Shown piece after piece: positions 33,840 through 44,660 of a DNA stretch of 64,000 nucleotides. The stretch covers positions 377,001 through 441,000 of the forward strand of contig JAXRKN010000021.1 in the NCBI GenBank assembly GCA_038502055.1, read 5' to 3'. The translations under genes were made by a program, and so were the position numbers. This DNA comes from Tanytarsus gracilentus. Taxonomy: Eukaryota; Arthropoda; Insecta; Diptera; Chironomidae. Under the pieces are notes generated by a model. It did no database searches. It was not told the DNA's origin and saw only the letters and a program-made list of their open reading frames with translations. Position 1 is the stretch's first letter. Every line of letters starts with the position of its first letter.

Positions 33840-34190
33840 AACTAAAATTGAACTCGTTCTGCCTGTGTACGTGTCACGATTGATGTAATAATTATAAGAC
33901 CGATCTATTTCACTGTTGAGTTGCAACTAAATTGCACTTTATTTACTCTCTTTAATTACAACTATTTGTATGATTTAATATTATGAATATGTATTAGAGT
34001 GAGAGAAGAGAGGAGATGAGGGATGACATAATGGTCATCATCACTCATCTCGCTCCTCTTTTCTCTCACTCTAATCGTATCCAGCCTGTTTGCGGTGGAA
34101 GAGGCGTGAAAAACTGATCACCATCTTGCCGATCGTAATACGATCCCACCAACTTCACTCAACGATGAGCGTCCACGTATGATATTTTAT
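33840..34190 (-). mobile_element. Possible LTR remnant next to the envelope-like fragment
   Basis: On the minus strand this follows the envelope-like frame directly. It is less AT-rich than its neighbours and carries an AATAAA-type signal before AGTGCAATTTAGTTGCAACT, as in the R region of an LTR. No second LTR is in the window and the ends were not defined, so this is inference from position and composition. Confidence 0.3.
33993..34075. repeat. 83-bp near-perfect hairpin
   Basis: ATTAGAGTGAGAGAAGAGAG at the left and its complement ending CTCTCACTCTAAT at the right, with inner pairing GATGAC/GTCATC, leave only a tiny loop. The size is that of a miRNA precursor. It sits inside the putative LTR remnant. 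Confidence 0.7.
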
Positions 34191-34421
34191 TCACTGTTTC
34201 TTCACTGCACAATAATCTGTTTCGGTTTCCGCCGCCTTGATTTTGTCGTAAGCCGTCATAAATTCATCTAAACTGATTGATACTTTAACCTTTAAACTAT
34301 TTGTTGTAGCCTTTGCTTCGCCAATTTTCTTAAACACTAGCATCGGTTCGTCTTCTAATTTTCTTATCGTGATTTCTCCAAAACACCATACTATGACACC
34401 AAAAATCACTATTGCCTTCAT
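34191..34421 (-). pseudogene. Envelope-like fragment of an insect retroelement
   Basis: A 76-codon frame with a signal peptide (MKAIVIFGVIVWCFG) followed by a short ectodomain-like region with a KIGEA motif. The layout resembles the N-terminus of baculovirus-F/errantivirus-type envelope proteins, which are normally several hundred residues long. Here the frame stops after 76 codons, directly before the LTR-like stretch, so most of the gene is missing. Its ATG overlaps the TGA of the upstream frame (ATGA). The family assignment rests on general similarity and is uncertain; a small secreted host peptide is the alternative. Confidence 0.35.
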
Positions 34422-34984
34422 TTTGTCGACTGGTCTTTTCCTCTTGCTTTTTCAAGGGAACATAGAGGTAGGTGGGCCCGCATGTGCTCATAGCATAAAG
34501 TAGATAAAAAATTAAAATAAAGAATTATAATAAGAATAATACTCACCATTTTGATGACCTCAAAAGTTGCTTTTTCTCCCGTATCGATGGTGAAAAACTT
34601 CTTCGAGGCATGGGCCATTCCTCTTGATTCATACCCAAAATAAACATTTTTTTCCCTGTAACAAAAAAAATATTATTTTTTAGCATAAGAAAAAAAATAT
34701 ATTTACTTTAAGGGATTTTCTCCACAAATTTTTAAGCATGTATGCTTAAAAGCTTCCGGGTTGTCACAAACACAGTAATTATATAACTCGATTTTGGAAT
34801 ACGGCGTGAACAACGGTCCAATTTTGATTTTTGAAGCATCTAAATATGCTTCGTAGTTTACGGGCTTCTGCCTAACTTCCGCTTCTCGTTTTACATCCCA
34901 ACAGCTCATCACTTCCTTGATGAAGGTGACATGCTGGACTTCAAGGGGTGTCCTGAACAAATTAACATCCCTTGTTCCACGCAT
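34418..34984 (-). CDS. Unrecognised spliced gene or gene fragment
   Basis: Three exons fit together in phase: 34707-34984, 34547-34655 and 34418-34486, joining GENPLK to EKNVYFGYESRGMAHASKK and then HMRAHLPLCSLEKARGK. Cys residues cluster in YNYCVCDNPEAFKHTCLKICG, suggesting an extracellular or lumenal protein, but no signal peptide is present. The frame stays open upstream of the ATG at 34984 as far as an acceptor-like CACTGTAG near 35008, so a 5' exon may be missing. No partner exon was found before the next gene. It could be a truncated duplicate, or sequence captured by the neighbouring retroelement. I do not recognise the family. Confidence 0.4.
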
Positions 34985-35188
34985 ATTGAAATCGTGGGTT
35001 CCCCCTACAGTGTAGATTAATTTAACAGTGTCGATATCATTTAAAATTTAATTCATTCTTCAACTGTCAGATTTTCACTCTCAAATTTTATAGCAAAGAC
35101 TGCAATATCCTGAATTTTTTATGGCTCCACTGCTCCACGTCCCCGTATCCGCAATTATTATCTTCTTTCTTCAATGGAGACTGCAGGG

Positions 35189-35316
35189 AGCAGCCGTCTT
35201 GGCTTCTTTTCGAGGGACATCCTTGCATTCCGGGCTCAAACCTCGAGCTCAATTCTCGAGGTCAATTAAGCCCGGAATGCAAGGATGTCCCTCGAAAAGA
35301 ATACAAGACGGCTGCT
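35189..35316. repeat. Foldback with 48-bp arms
   Basis: AGCAGCCGTCTTGGCTTCTT (from 35189) and its complement ending AAGACGGCTGCT (35316) match at 46 of 48 positions. The loop holds a second nested palindrome CCTCGAG...CTCGAGG (35241-35261). A further partial copy (TTTTTCGAGAGACATCCTTG) follows at 35315-35340. It is unusually GC-rich for this window. No coding potential. Confidence 0.85.
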
Positions 35317-35340
35317 TTTTCGAGAGACATCCTTGCAGCT

Positions 35341-35597
35341 GTTATACTGATTTACAACTGATTTACAACAACTTTAATTTGGTTTCGTAACTTTTGATGA
35401 AACTGAAATAATTTTATTAAATTTTATTTTTCCCACAATTTCTTTTAAGAACAAAATGCAAAGAATTTTTTGTTCACGTTTTTCCACTGAAAAAATTTTT
35501 TTTTTTCTCTCTAATTAAAATTTAACAGCGTAAATTTGATGAGCAAATTAAAAAATTTTTATTCAATTTTTTTTTACAAAATACGAAAAATTTTAAA
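35341..35597. other. Non-coding spacer
   Basis: AT-rich 3' flank of the coiled-coil gene. Nothing recognisable. Confidence 0.4.
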
Positions 35598-36133
35598 TCA
35601 CTGCTCCAATTGGTTTCGAAGTTCTTGATTCTGGCGGCGGCGGCTCAAAACGGCCCGACGGACCCTCAATAACGGCTCCATTTTTCGATATTCCGTCCCT
35701 AGGAAAAGAAAGAAAAAAAAAACATTATTTAATTATAAAAAATTTTATACTCAAAAAATTACTCACAAAGTTGAAACTCATCAAGTTGCAGTTTATCCAG
35801 CTCCTCAAGGTCAGCCACCCGCTGCTTCAAGATGTCGTTTTCATGCTTGGCATCAAGCAGTTCAGATGTCACGATGGCATTCTCCTTTCTGGCCTCCCAA
35901 AGCTCGGAGCGCAAGACGGCATTCTCGGCATCGAGATTCCCGCTATCGGCATCTGAGCCGTTTGATGAATAGCCACTATAACAAAATTAAATTAAATTCA
36001 CTTCACTATCATAAACTTTAAAAAATACTTACGGCGATCGTGGCTCGTAGGCCGGACTACGATAGACCGGCGACATTTGAGGAGATCTTCTCTCACCCTC
36101 CGAGTCTACAATTATCGCACTTTGAGTCTGCAT
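35598..36133 (-). CDS. Small coiled-coil protein, unknown family
   Basis: Three exons on the minus strand: 36033-36133, 35767-35975, 35598-35698; 136 aa, all phases consistent. The N-terminus (about 1-50) is Ser/Pro-rich with SP repeats (RRSPQMSPVYRSP, EPRSPGYSS), likely phosphorylated. Residues about 55-136 form a heptad-patterned helix: ENAVLRSELWEARKEN, LLDAKHENDILKQRV and the basic end VLSRRRQNQELRNQLEQ. This looks like a dimerising adaptor or bZIP-like protein without a clear DNA-binding basic region. GC content is well above the local average, supporting a constrained gene. Family not recognised; further 5' exons are possible but not seen. Confidence 0.7.
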
Positions 36134-36725
36134 GTTACACTTTTAACTTTCAAACGGTTAATGAAGCCGATAACCCAAAAATCCCCTTTTATGGCATTTT
36201 TGCCGGCGGGAATTTGTTGACGCTGACAATATGGAATCTGCATCAGCAAATCGATTCGAGTCGAAAAAAGATGAGAATGTTTTAAACTAAGGATTTACTT
36301 AGAAAAAAAATCTAATGGTAACCGTTTTCTCAAACGAGAAAATAAAATCAACATAAGTGTTTATCAAAATCATAAAATAATTTTTTTGTTTTGTAAAATT
36401 GTCATAAAATTTTAAAATAATTTGTGAGAAAATTTTTTTATTTTAGAAATAATTTAACATCTGTAAAAAAAATTAATTTATGTAATTTTTTGAATTTTTA
36501 TTTTTTTGATAATCAAAAACCAAAATAAAATAAATTATTGAACTGAATGTAAATTAAATTTTTCTATTAATATATTAACAATTTTCAGAGTTTTGTTTAT
36601 TTTCATCTTTTACCACCTTGATTAGTAAAATAGTAACATTCCCAAACAATAGTTTAGGGCATAATTTCTTATTAAACAAGGTGGGATTTTAGGTTTTAAG
36701 GAAAATAATTTTTTACCAACTTTTT
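36134..36725. other. Upstream region of the coiled-coil gene and 3' flank of the protease
   Basis: The 150 bp next to 36133 are GC-richer and probably 5' UTR. A weak inverted pair (ACCACCTTGATTAGTAA at about 36612, TTATTAAACAAGGTGGG at about 36672) is present. No exon. Confidence 0.4.
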
Positions 36726-37659
36726 TTATGGTCTCAATGTAAGTCCAACAACTGCGCTAATTTCCCTAATGAAACTTGACATTCTCGTTGCCATATGATC
36801 GTACCCATTTCTTCTTCCAATGTGGGTGCCAACAATTGTTGCTTTTCCATTTTCCAAAATGAACCAAGGACCGCCTAAAAATTTTATTTATAAATTATTT
36901 TTTTGTTCTTTTACACTTTTTAAAATTAAAACAAACCAGAATCGCCCATTTCCGAGTTAGAAAGTACGCAAAAAGATAAAGCACAAACGCTCCATCTATC
37001 CTGTAGCAAAATATTTGGGTGAATACAACCAGAGTTCAAAAATTGCATTGACAATGCTTGAAATTGAAGATCTTTCCCTTGTCCAAATCCAACTTGAGTG
37101 ACTGTAAAACCTTCATAATGCGATTCATCCTTGGATAAAGGTGGAAGTTGAGCGGTTGCAACATAAGTTCCGAGCTGAATTGGAGACACCATACGAAGCA
37201 AAACAAAGTCGAGATCAGCACCATCATAATCGACCCAATAAGTAAAATAATCAACTTGAACTTCAAGTCTCTTAGGAGACGTTCGACTTGCTGCGCCATA
37301 CTTGATGTAAATTGGTTCAAATTCCGGAGTTGTACTACATTAAAATATTTGTAACTAAAATTATTTTTAAAATTTATTCCTCACATATCTAAACAATGCA
37401 GTGCTGTCAATGCCCATGAAGTTGTCAAAAAAGTTCCAGTACAAAGATTATAATCAGTTGCTGTTTCAAAAACATTTACTTCATTGGCAAAAGGAAATTG
37501 TGAATCAGTTGCTGGAAAGCCACCTACAATTCGACTTTCAGTTCCTACTAACTTAGCATCAGGATGAAATGGCTTTACAGGAACTTTTCCGTAAACAACT
37601 TTCAAGTTTTTCGCTGAAGTGCTTAAAACTAAAAGCAAAAACATTAAAATCTTCAACAT
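36726..37659 (-). CDS. Secreted chymotrypsin-like serine protease (S1)
   Basis: Three exons on the minus strand: 37385-37659, 36937-37334, 36726-36874; 273 aa, normal for the family. Start MLKILMFLLLVLSTSA is a signal peptide; a pro-region precedes the activation site R-IVGGFPATDSQFPF. The catalytic His is in TALHC (usually TAAHC), the Asp in DLDFVLL (usually DIALL) and the Ser in GDSGGPW, so the triad appears complete. It should be made as a zymogen cleaved after Arg. No clip domain, so a digestive or haemolymph role is possible. An in-frame TTG upstream is not the start: the core promoter lies just before this ATG. Confidence 0.9.
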
Positions 37660-37680
37660 TTTAATTTCAATGTCACCTCG

Positions 37681-37716
37681 AAACTGAAGAACGTGCAAAA
37701 TTTCATGTATTTTATA
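37681..37716 (-). promoter_or_regulatory. TATA box plus initiator of the serine protease
   Basis: On the minus strand TATAAAA (37716-37710) precedes TCAGTTT (37687-37681), with the initiator A at 37685 about 31 bp downstream. The ATG follows 26 nt later. Confidence 0.7.
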
Positions 37717-38220
37717 CTTTTGAGGTATCGCAAATTATTCAAAGATAATTTTAATCAAAACGCGCTGTTGATAATGAGGTACTCAAATGAATTATTCTGG
37801 TGATACAATGAAAATGGTTGAAATGTTAAATAGTATCGTAAACTTTGAGTATGGATTCATAATTTACTAATTATTGAAATTTTTAATTTTAAAACCATTC
37901 TTTCGAGAAAATAAGTCAACTGAAATATTTATTTTAATTTTTATTTGTGTACATTTTTGTTTGTTTACAATTTCAAATTCTCACTGCACATCCAACTTTT
38001 AAATTTCCCGCCCTGCAAATTCTTCTTCGTTCACTGTTTTCATTTTTTTTCTCCTCACCAACACATTCTAGCCTCAAAAATCATATTGAACTCGAACACA
38101 GAATGAGAAAGTCGAAGATTTTCCTAGTTTAATTTATTTTCCTATTTTTTGTTGGCTTAGTGGATAAAATTTAGGCAATAACTTATACTCAAGTATTAAT
38201 AAGATCAATAACAACCAAAA
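37717..38220. other. Divergent intergenic region, protease / TMEM63
   Basis: AT-rich, no exon. It holds the protease promoter region and probably the TMEM63 promoter. Confidence 0.4.
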
Positions 38221-41200
38221 ATGGTAGGTTTCAATGTGAAAACAAGTTAAAATTCCTCAAAATCCACAAATGTCGATTTGGAACTAAGAAAAAAAAATCT
38301 TCATTGTTGTCGATTTATAATCTAGAGAGTTGATTTGATGAGATCACCATGAGATTTAAAAAAAATTAAAAGTGTTTTAAGAATTTTTCAGTGTGGCTTT
38401 AGAATTTCAAGGTTTTATGAAATTTTTGATTAATTATTAAATCGTGACAATATTAGGGAGAAAAAAAAGGGGTGAAAATAATTATAAGGTGAAAAGTTGT
38501 AAAAACTATTGAATTATTAGGTAGAAAAAATGAAACCTTAATAATTTATTATTTTTTTATTATAAAACTCAAAAGTGAAACTTCTTTGAAAAAGTAAAAA
38601 AAAATTTAAGAATGATTAAAAAAAATTAAAATTGATTCAAAATAATTTAAAAACTAAAAAATCATTCAAATTTAAGAGAACCAAAAAATAATTGATTCAA
38701 AAAAAAAATACTCAAAATAATTTTTAAAAAAATTTAAAAGATAAAAAATAAATACAAAAATTTAAAAAATCATTAAAAGTGAAATTAAATACAGAAATAT
38801 TTTTTACTTTACTCTAATGAACTTAAAACCTAAAAATTTCATCAAATCGACTTAAGTCCTCCACAATTTCTTACTCAACCCACTCCAAAAATCTAGTTCC
38901 ATTCAAAAATTCCTCCCATTCCATCAATCGAGTAATTCGATACAGTTTTTACCTTCCCGTAAAAATATTAAACACAAAACAGAATGAAGAAATAAGTTGT
39001 GCAAATGAAAAAGAAGTTAATTCATAACATGAGTCATTTAGTTCATATTTTGAAGCTAATTTGCGAGTGAAAATGTTTAATGAAGACTTCCTGGTTGAAA
39101 AAGAAATTTTTGTGGAATTTTAAGATTAGTCAAAAGTTTTCATCAGACAACAAAGAAATGAATTTAAATCCTTTAAACTTCTGAATTAATTTTACAAAAT
39201 AAATAAATCAAGCAAACTTCCACGGTAGTCAATCACTCTTCCATTCACCCAATTATCATCTCATTAATTCACCAAAATAAAATTTTTCTTATCTTATCAC
39301 AAATTTACTTTTTAATATTTTTTAGACTTCTGTTTTTCTTTATGATGCATTCAACCGTACGACTTGCACAGAAATTCCAAATAGCAACAAGACAATTTTC
39401 ATCACAAAAGAGTATGAGGGAATTCCACAGACGCTAATTGTAAATTTAACCGCATGGATTCTGCTCATTTTACTCTTCACACTGCTACGACAGCAGGCAT
39501 GGGATTATGGTCGACTTGCGCTAGTCAACAGTGCGACTGGAAAGCGATGGACGGAAATTTTCTATGCACACGGAAATAATCAAGAGATTTTAGACACGCT
39601 CAGCAGTGAAATGAACTCGAATCAGGATGGAAGTGGCGAGATGGAGCAAGAAACTGAGCCACAACACCGAGTTTTAAGACAACAGCATTCAGTGCTCGAT
39701 GCTGGATTCTTTAGTTGGATAAAAGCCACATTTAAGTTAAGAAAGGAGCAAATTTTAAGACATGCCGGTCCAGACGCTGTTCACTATTTAAGCTTTCAGC
39801 AGCATCTGATTGTTGTGATGGGAACGATTTCGTTCATTTCGATTGTGATCATTTTGCCGATAAATTTTAGCGTAATTTAAAAATCTTTAAAATTTATTTC
39901 ACGACATGGTCGTTAAAAAAGAGAATTTATAACAAATTTCCAATTTCTTCAGTTTTGAAACTTTCAATGTTCTCCAATTAATTTTTAATGAATGAAGTCC
40001 TTACATTTACATCTTTCACTGCCTATTTCAACTTAATTAAAGTTCATTTGCGTTAAAATTTAAAAAAAAACTATTTTTGGTGAGAATTTTTTGCTCACTT
40101 TGTTTACATCAAAAACGTAAACATTGCGATAATTTTTGCCAAATCGAAAAGTAATTAATTTATTCTATCGAATTTGATGGTTAAATCTTGAATATTTTTG
40201 TAAGGTGAGTAAGAGTTTTTTAAAATATTAATATTTTCTAATTTTTTCCCATTTTAATAGCATAAAAAAGCGATTCTGAAATCGCTCCAAAATGTACTTT
40301 AATTAACAAAATATAAATTATTTTGGTGCTATTGATAGAAAACTAATTTATCAATATATCTAAAGAAATTATCTTTTTTTCACTCCATATAAGTAAATTT
40401 GAGCTCAAAACTTTCCTTTTGTCGTATTGGCGTTTCCAGCAGTGCTTGCAACCAATATCCAGTAGTAAAATTAAACCTTCATTTAATATCTATAACTAGG
40501 CAAAGTTTCAAATTTTTATCAGCGAGCATTCAAAAGTTATGAATACCTTTTTGAAATTGCGATTAGAAATTCTCTTTTTTTAAGACTAAGTGAACCGAAC
40601 AAATGAAAATTTCAAAAAGTATTTCTCGGAATTAGTGATCAAATTTAATAAATGGGCTTTATCGACGCGTCTTGAGAAGTTCTAACATAAAATAACTATT
40701 ATATTAATGTTAAATTAATACCTTCGAAGAAACCTCGAAAAAAGACCTGGTTCACTTAGTCTTAAATTTTTTTAGTCCATGTCGTTTATAAATTAATAAT
40801 AATTTATTTATTTTCAGGGTGACTTATCAGGCAACAAAAACTCCTTTTCTCACACCACAATCGCAAATCTCGATCCCAACTCACCGCTCTTATGGGTTCA
40901 CACAGTATGTGCGATTCTCTTCGTTCCTTTAGTTGTTCTCGTCATGCGACGATCGAGCGGTCGAAATGCATTCAAAATTGCACCAACTCGAACGGTTATG
41001 GCGACGGGTGTCATGCGACCTGACTGCCATCGACAATTAATTCAAAATTACCTTCATCAACTCTTTCCCGATATTGAACTGCGTGATATTCAGGTTGCGT
41101 TTAATATTAAGAAACTTTCAGACGTCGCGCGCGAATATGAACGAGTGATTGAAGCGAGAATTTACTGTGAACAACATCGAAATATGGTGAAAGTGAGAAC

Positions 41201-42793
41201 GAGCTGTTGCACATGTGAAACTGTTGAAGCTTTAGAGTTTTATAAAAACGAAGAGCAGAGGTTGTGTGGTGAGGTGGCGAGACTGAGGTCAGCGGCATTA
41301 AACGATCCACTTGGAGTTGTTTTCATTACTGTTGGTTCAACACCGGCTGCCAAGCAGTTGATATTACATTTTAAGCCGACCGCTGTGAAGGATTGGAAGT
41401 TGACTTTTGCACCGGCTTCATCTGATATTTATTGGGAGAATTTAACGAGTCAAACGGCCGGATGGTATCTTCGATGGATTTGCGTCAATTTTATCCTTTT
41501 CATCTTTTTATTTTTCTTAACAACGCCCGCTTATGTTGTGACGATTTTAAAGTCGTACGCAAATCAAACAATGTCAGAGGATTCAAGTCAAGGTTCAGTG
41601 CTCGTCTCTGAATTTTTACCAACACTTTTACTGTGGTCTTTAACTGCAATTATGCCGATTGTTGTGGCTTACAGCGAATCATGGTTGAATCACTTCACAA
41701 AATCATCCATGAACTACGCGATCATGACAAAAACTTTTGGATATTTACTTTTCATGATTCTTCTTCTGCCAAGTCTTGGACTCACTTCAGCGTCAGCTTT
41801 CATCGAATGGAACATAAAGTTAACAGAAAAAAATGAAACATTCAGGTTCGAATGCGTTTTCTTACCCGATCGAGGAGCATTTTTTGTTAATTATGTCATC
41901 ACGATGTGCTTTATTGGAACGGCTCTCGAGCTAATGAGATTTCCAGACCTAATTTTATACATCTACAAAATATTAACGGCTCGAAGTGAGGCCGAAACAC
42001 CACACATAAGGAAGACAATTATCTCAGAATTTCCGTTTGGAATTCATTACACATGGCAACTTTTGGTGTTTACTATGGGTGTTTTTTATTCACTCGCATG
42101 TCCATTAATTACACCGTTTGCATTGCTGTACTTGATGATGAAGAATTTCAATGATAAACACAATTTGTACTTTGCATATGGGTGAGTTTTATTATGTTGA
42201 TTATTAAATGGATTTTTAACGGGTTAAATTCAAGAATTTGTTAAGCTTTAAATAACACTTAATTACCTTCATTATCTTCTTTATAAAAATTCCTCTAATT
42301 AATTTTTCATCTCTCATTTTAGTCCATCACACATGATAAGTCAAGGAGGTGGAAAAATTCACTCGACAGCAGTGACCATGACAAAATTCTCAGTGGTTTT
42401 TCTTCTAATCGCATTGACTGGCATAACTTACTGGCGCGGTGGTAATCAATACACGATGAGATTCGTCCTTCTTGCCTTTTCACTGCTGTTGTCGCTGGTT
42501 TTGTTTGGTTTTATGAGTCCGATTAAAAAGTGCACGATGAAACCGCTGACGGTGATTGAAGATGATTCAATGCATAATCCTGGTGAGATTTAAAATGATA
42601 AATATAATAATTATTAATTATTAATTAATAATTTATTAATTGTTCAAGAATTAAATTAATTTAATTAAATTTTTTAGTTTACATCGCTGATGTTTTTCTT
42701 AACAATCGAGTTATGGGAAGTTCACCTTCTCACATGAGCTACGGATCGTCCGACGTCACTGAGAGCTTACAGTCATCGCCTCTAAGAGTTTAA
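38221..42793 (+). CDS. Tmem63: TMEM63/OSCA-type mechanosensitive cation channel
   Basis: Coding exons 39326-39871, 40818-42181, 42323-42582 and 42678-42793, all phase-consistent. A start is needed upstream: ATG at 38221-38223 sits directly before GTAGGT, and joining it in phase 0 gives MTSVFLYDAFN and a total of 762 aa, the usual size. Family marks are GIPQTLIVNLTAWILLILL (first membrane helix), RQQAWDYGRLALV, the INFSGDLSGN turn, and a C-terminal half with many helices such as FILFIFLFFLTTPAYVVTIL and FGIHYTWQLLVFTMGVFYS. The family forms stretch-gated channels in plasma membrane and lysosomes. A long cytosolic loop carries Cys-rich SCCTCETVE. AATAAA at 42835 is a likely 3' signal. The ATG-only first exon is the least certain part. 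Confidence 0.88.
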
Positions 42794-42977
42794 GCGACAT
42801 TTTCCCACGTTTTGCTGTGTATTTAAAAATATTTGTAATAAAGTTGATATTTTACCGTATGAATCACTTTGTTTGCTTTCAAGTGTCGATTTTTTTGGTA
42901 ATTTTAGAAAAAATTTATCTTATCATGTATATTTGAAGCTTAATTCGTGTCGCATTAAAATGTGAAAAAATTCACAC

Positions 42978-42991
42978 ATATTCAGTCAGTT
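42978..42991 (+). promoter_or_regulatory. Initiator of the EcKinase-like gene
   Basis: TCAGTCAGTTT at about 42982-42992 holds two overlapping TCAGT initiators 40-45 bp before the ATG at 43027. Only a weak TTAAAA lies about 30 bp upstream. Confidence 0.4.
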
Positions 42992-43026
42992 TTTGAACTT
43001 CTAATCGCCAACACCTGAAAAAAATT

Positions 43027-44508
43027 ATGGACATTCTACTTAATCAACAATCGATGCCGGTTCCTGAACATCTCGATTTAAAACTCTTCGAGAGAGCAAT
43101 TAAAAGCTTTGAAAGGGATCCAAATGCTAAAGTTTTGGACTTTCAAGTGACTGCCGGTTCTGCACCTGGCGACAACTTTGGTAGTCAAATATTTCGAGTT
43201 AAAATTAAATTCACATCCAAGTACAAAAAAGAAGCAGAGATTTTGACAATTGTTAAAACAATCGAAAAAACATTCAACGTTGCTGGTGTCAGTGATTTCG
43301 ATAATCAGAAGAAAGCTTTCGTGATTGAGGCGGAGATGTATGGAAAAATTCTGCCCGAGATTAAGGATTTAATGAAGGAGAGCTTTTGGCCGGGGTGAGA
43401 GATTTTTTTAAAAATTTAAAGATTTTTGAAAAATATTTTAAATTTTTTAAAATCAAGCTTTAATTTTTTTGGAAAAAGCTTTAAAATTTTTTACAAAATT
43501 TATAAATATTTTTTTTCAATTTCGTTTTGAAAAAGATATAAAAGCTTTTTAAATTTTATCCATATTTTATTTTTTAGTTTCATCTTTCAAGAGCTTTCGC
43601 CATTTCCAATTATAATTCTTGAGGATGTTTTTCCACTTGGTTTTGATAAAATCATCAGTCAACCACCAGAAGATTTTGAAGTCTCTAAGATGATAATCCA
43701 AAAACTCGCTAAATTTCACGCTGCGAGCTTTTATCTCCAAAATGAACACAAATATGATTTTTCTCATCTGAATGAAACTTATCACTCGGTTGATGTCATT
43801 TCAGAGATGTTGGTTGGGAAAACTATGAAAGGATTGGTTGAGTTTTTAAGAGACAAAGAAGAGTTTGAGGATTTTATTCCAGCTCTCGAACATTTCAGAG
43901 ACAATCATCAGAAAATGACTTTGGAGTCTTACAAAGTTAAAAAAGGAGCTTTTGCGTTCAACGTTTTAAATCATGCTGATTTTCACACCAAAAATGTACT
44001 TTGGAAATTTGACAAGGATGAAAAAATTGAAAATGTTTGTTTGGTGAGTTTTAAATTAATATTCAATTTTTTAATTTTATAAAATTATTTAATTTTTATT
44101 TAAATCTCATTTTTCTAGTTCGACTTTCAAATTTGCTACTTTGGCACACCAGCAATTGATTTAGCTCACGCTCTCTACTTTTTTCTATCTAACAAAAATC
44201 GACAAACTCGCCGTGATGAATTTATTGCAGTTTATCATTCACAATTTGTTGAGTCATTAAAATCTTTCGGTTATCTTAAATCAATTCCATCGCTGCTCGA
44301 TCTTCAAATTGAACTTCTTAAAAATGGAAATCTTCAAGCCATGATCGGACTCGCTTACACGATTGGAGTTTATTTCGATATGAAGAGTGTCACGATGGAA
44401 GACTTGCAGGACATTGTTGGCTTGACATGGAAAATTTTCTCGGCTGAAGGTTATCAAGAAATTTTAAGAAAAGATTTACCGAAATTTGTCTTTGCTGGAA
44501 TGTTGTGA
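43027..44508 (+). CDS. EcKinase-like (CHK-type) small-molecule kinase
   Basis: Three exons: 43027-43394, 43578-44043, 44119-44508; 407 aa, the usual length. The fold is that of the insect ecdysteroid kinase-like / choline-kinase-like family. Visible marks are the N-terminal GDNFGSQIFRVKIKF (nucleotide loop), IVKTI with the conserved Lys, the hinge-like IIILEDVF, the catalytic HADFHTKNVLW (H-x-D-x4-N) and metal-binding FDFQ at the start of exon 3, then IDLAHALYFFLS. Members phosphorylate ecdysteroids or xenobiotics; the substrate here is unknown. The family is usually multi-copy in insects, but only one is in the window. The stop codon TGA overlaps an AATAAA, implying a very short 3' UTR. Confidence 0.9.
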
Positions 44509-44660
44509 ATAAATAAATTAAATTCCACTTTAGATTTTTTTAAATCTTCTAACACTGCACTTTACATGAATAAGTTGCCTTTCGGAAAAATTAATAAAAG
44601 AATGAAAGGCAATGTGAAATAAACTGTTGATTAATTTTAAAAAAAAAATTTAAAAAAAAT

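Noticed and set aside
37660..37698. Upstream start of the serine protease
   Set aside because: The codon is TTG and lies across the predicted transcription start; the signal peptide begins at the ATG at 37659.
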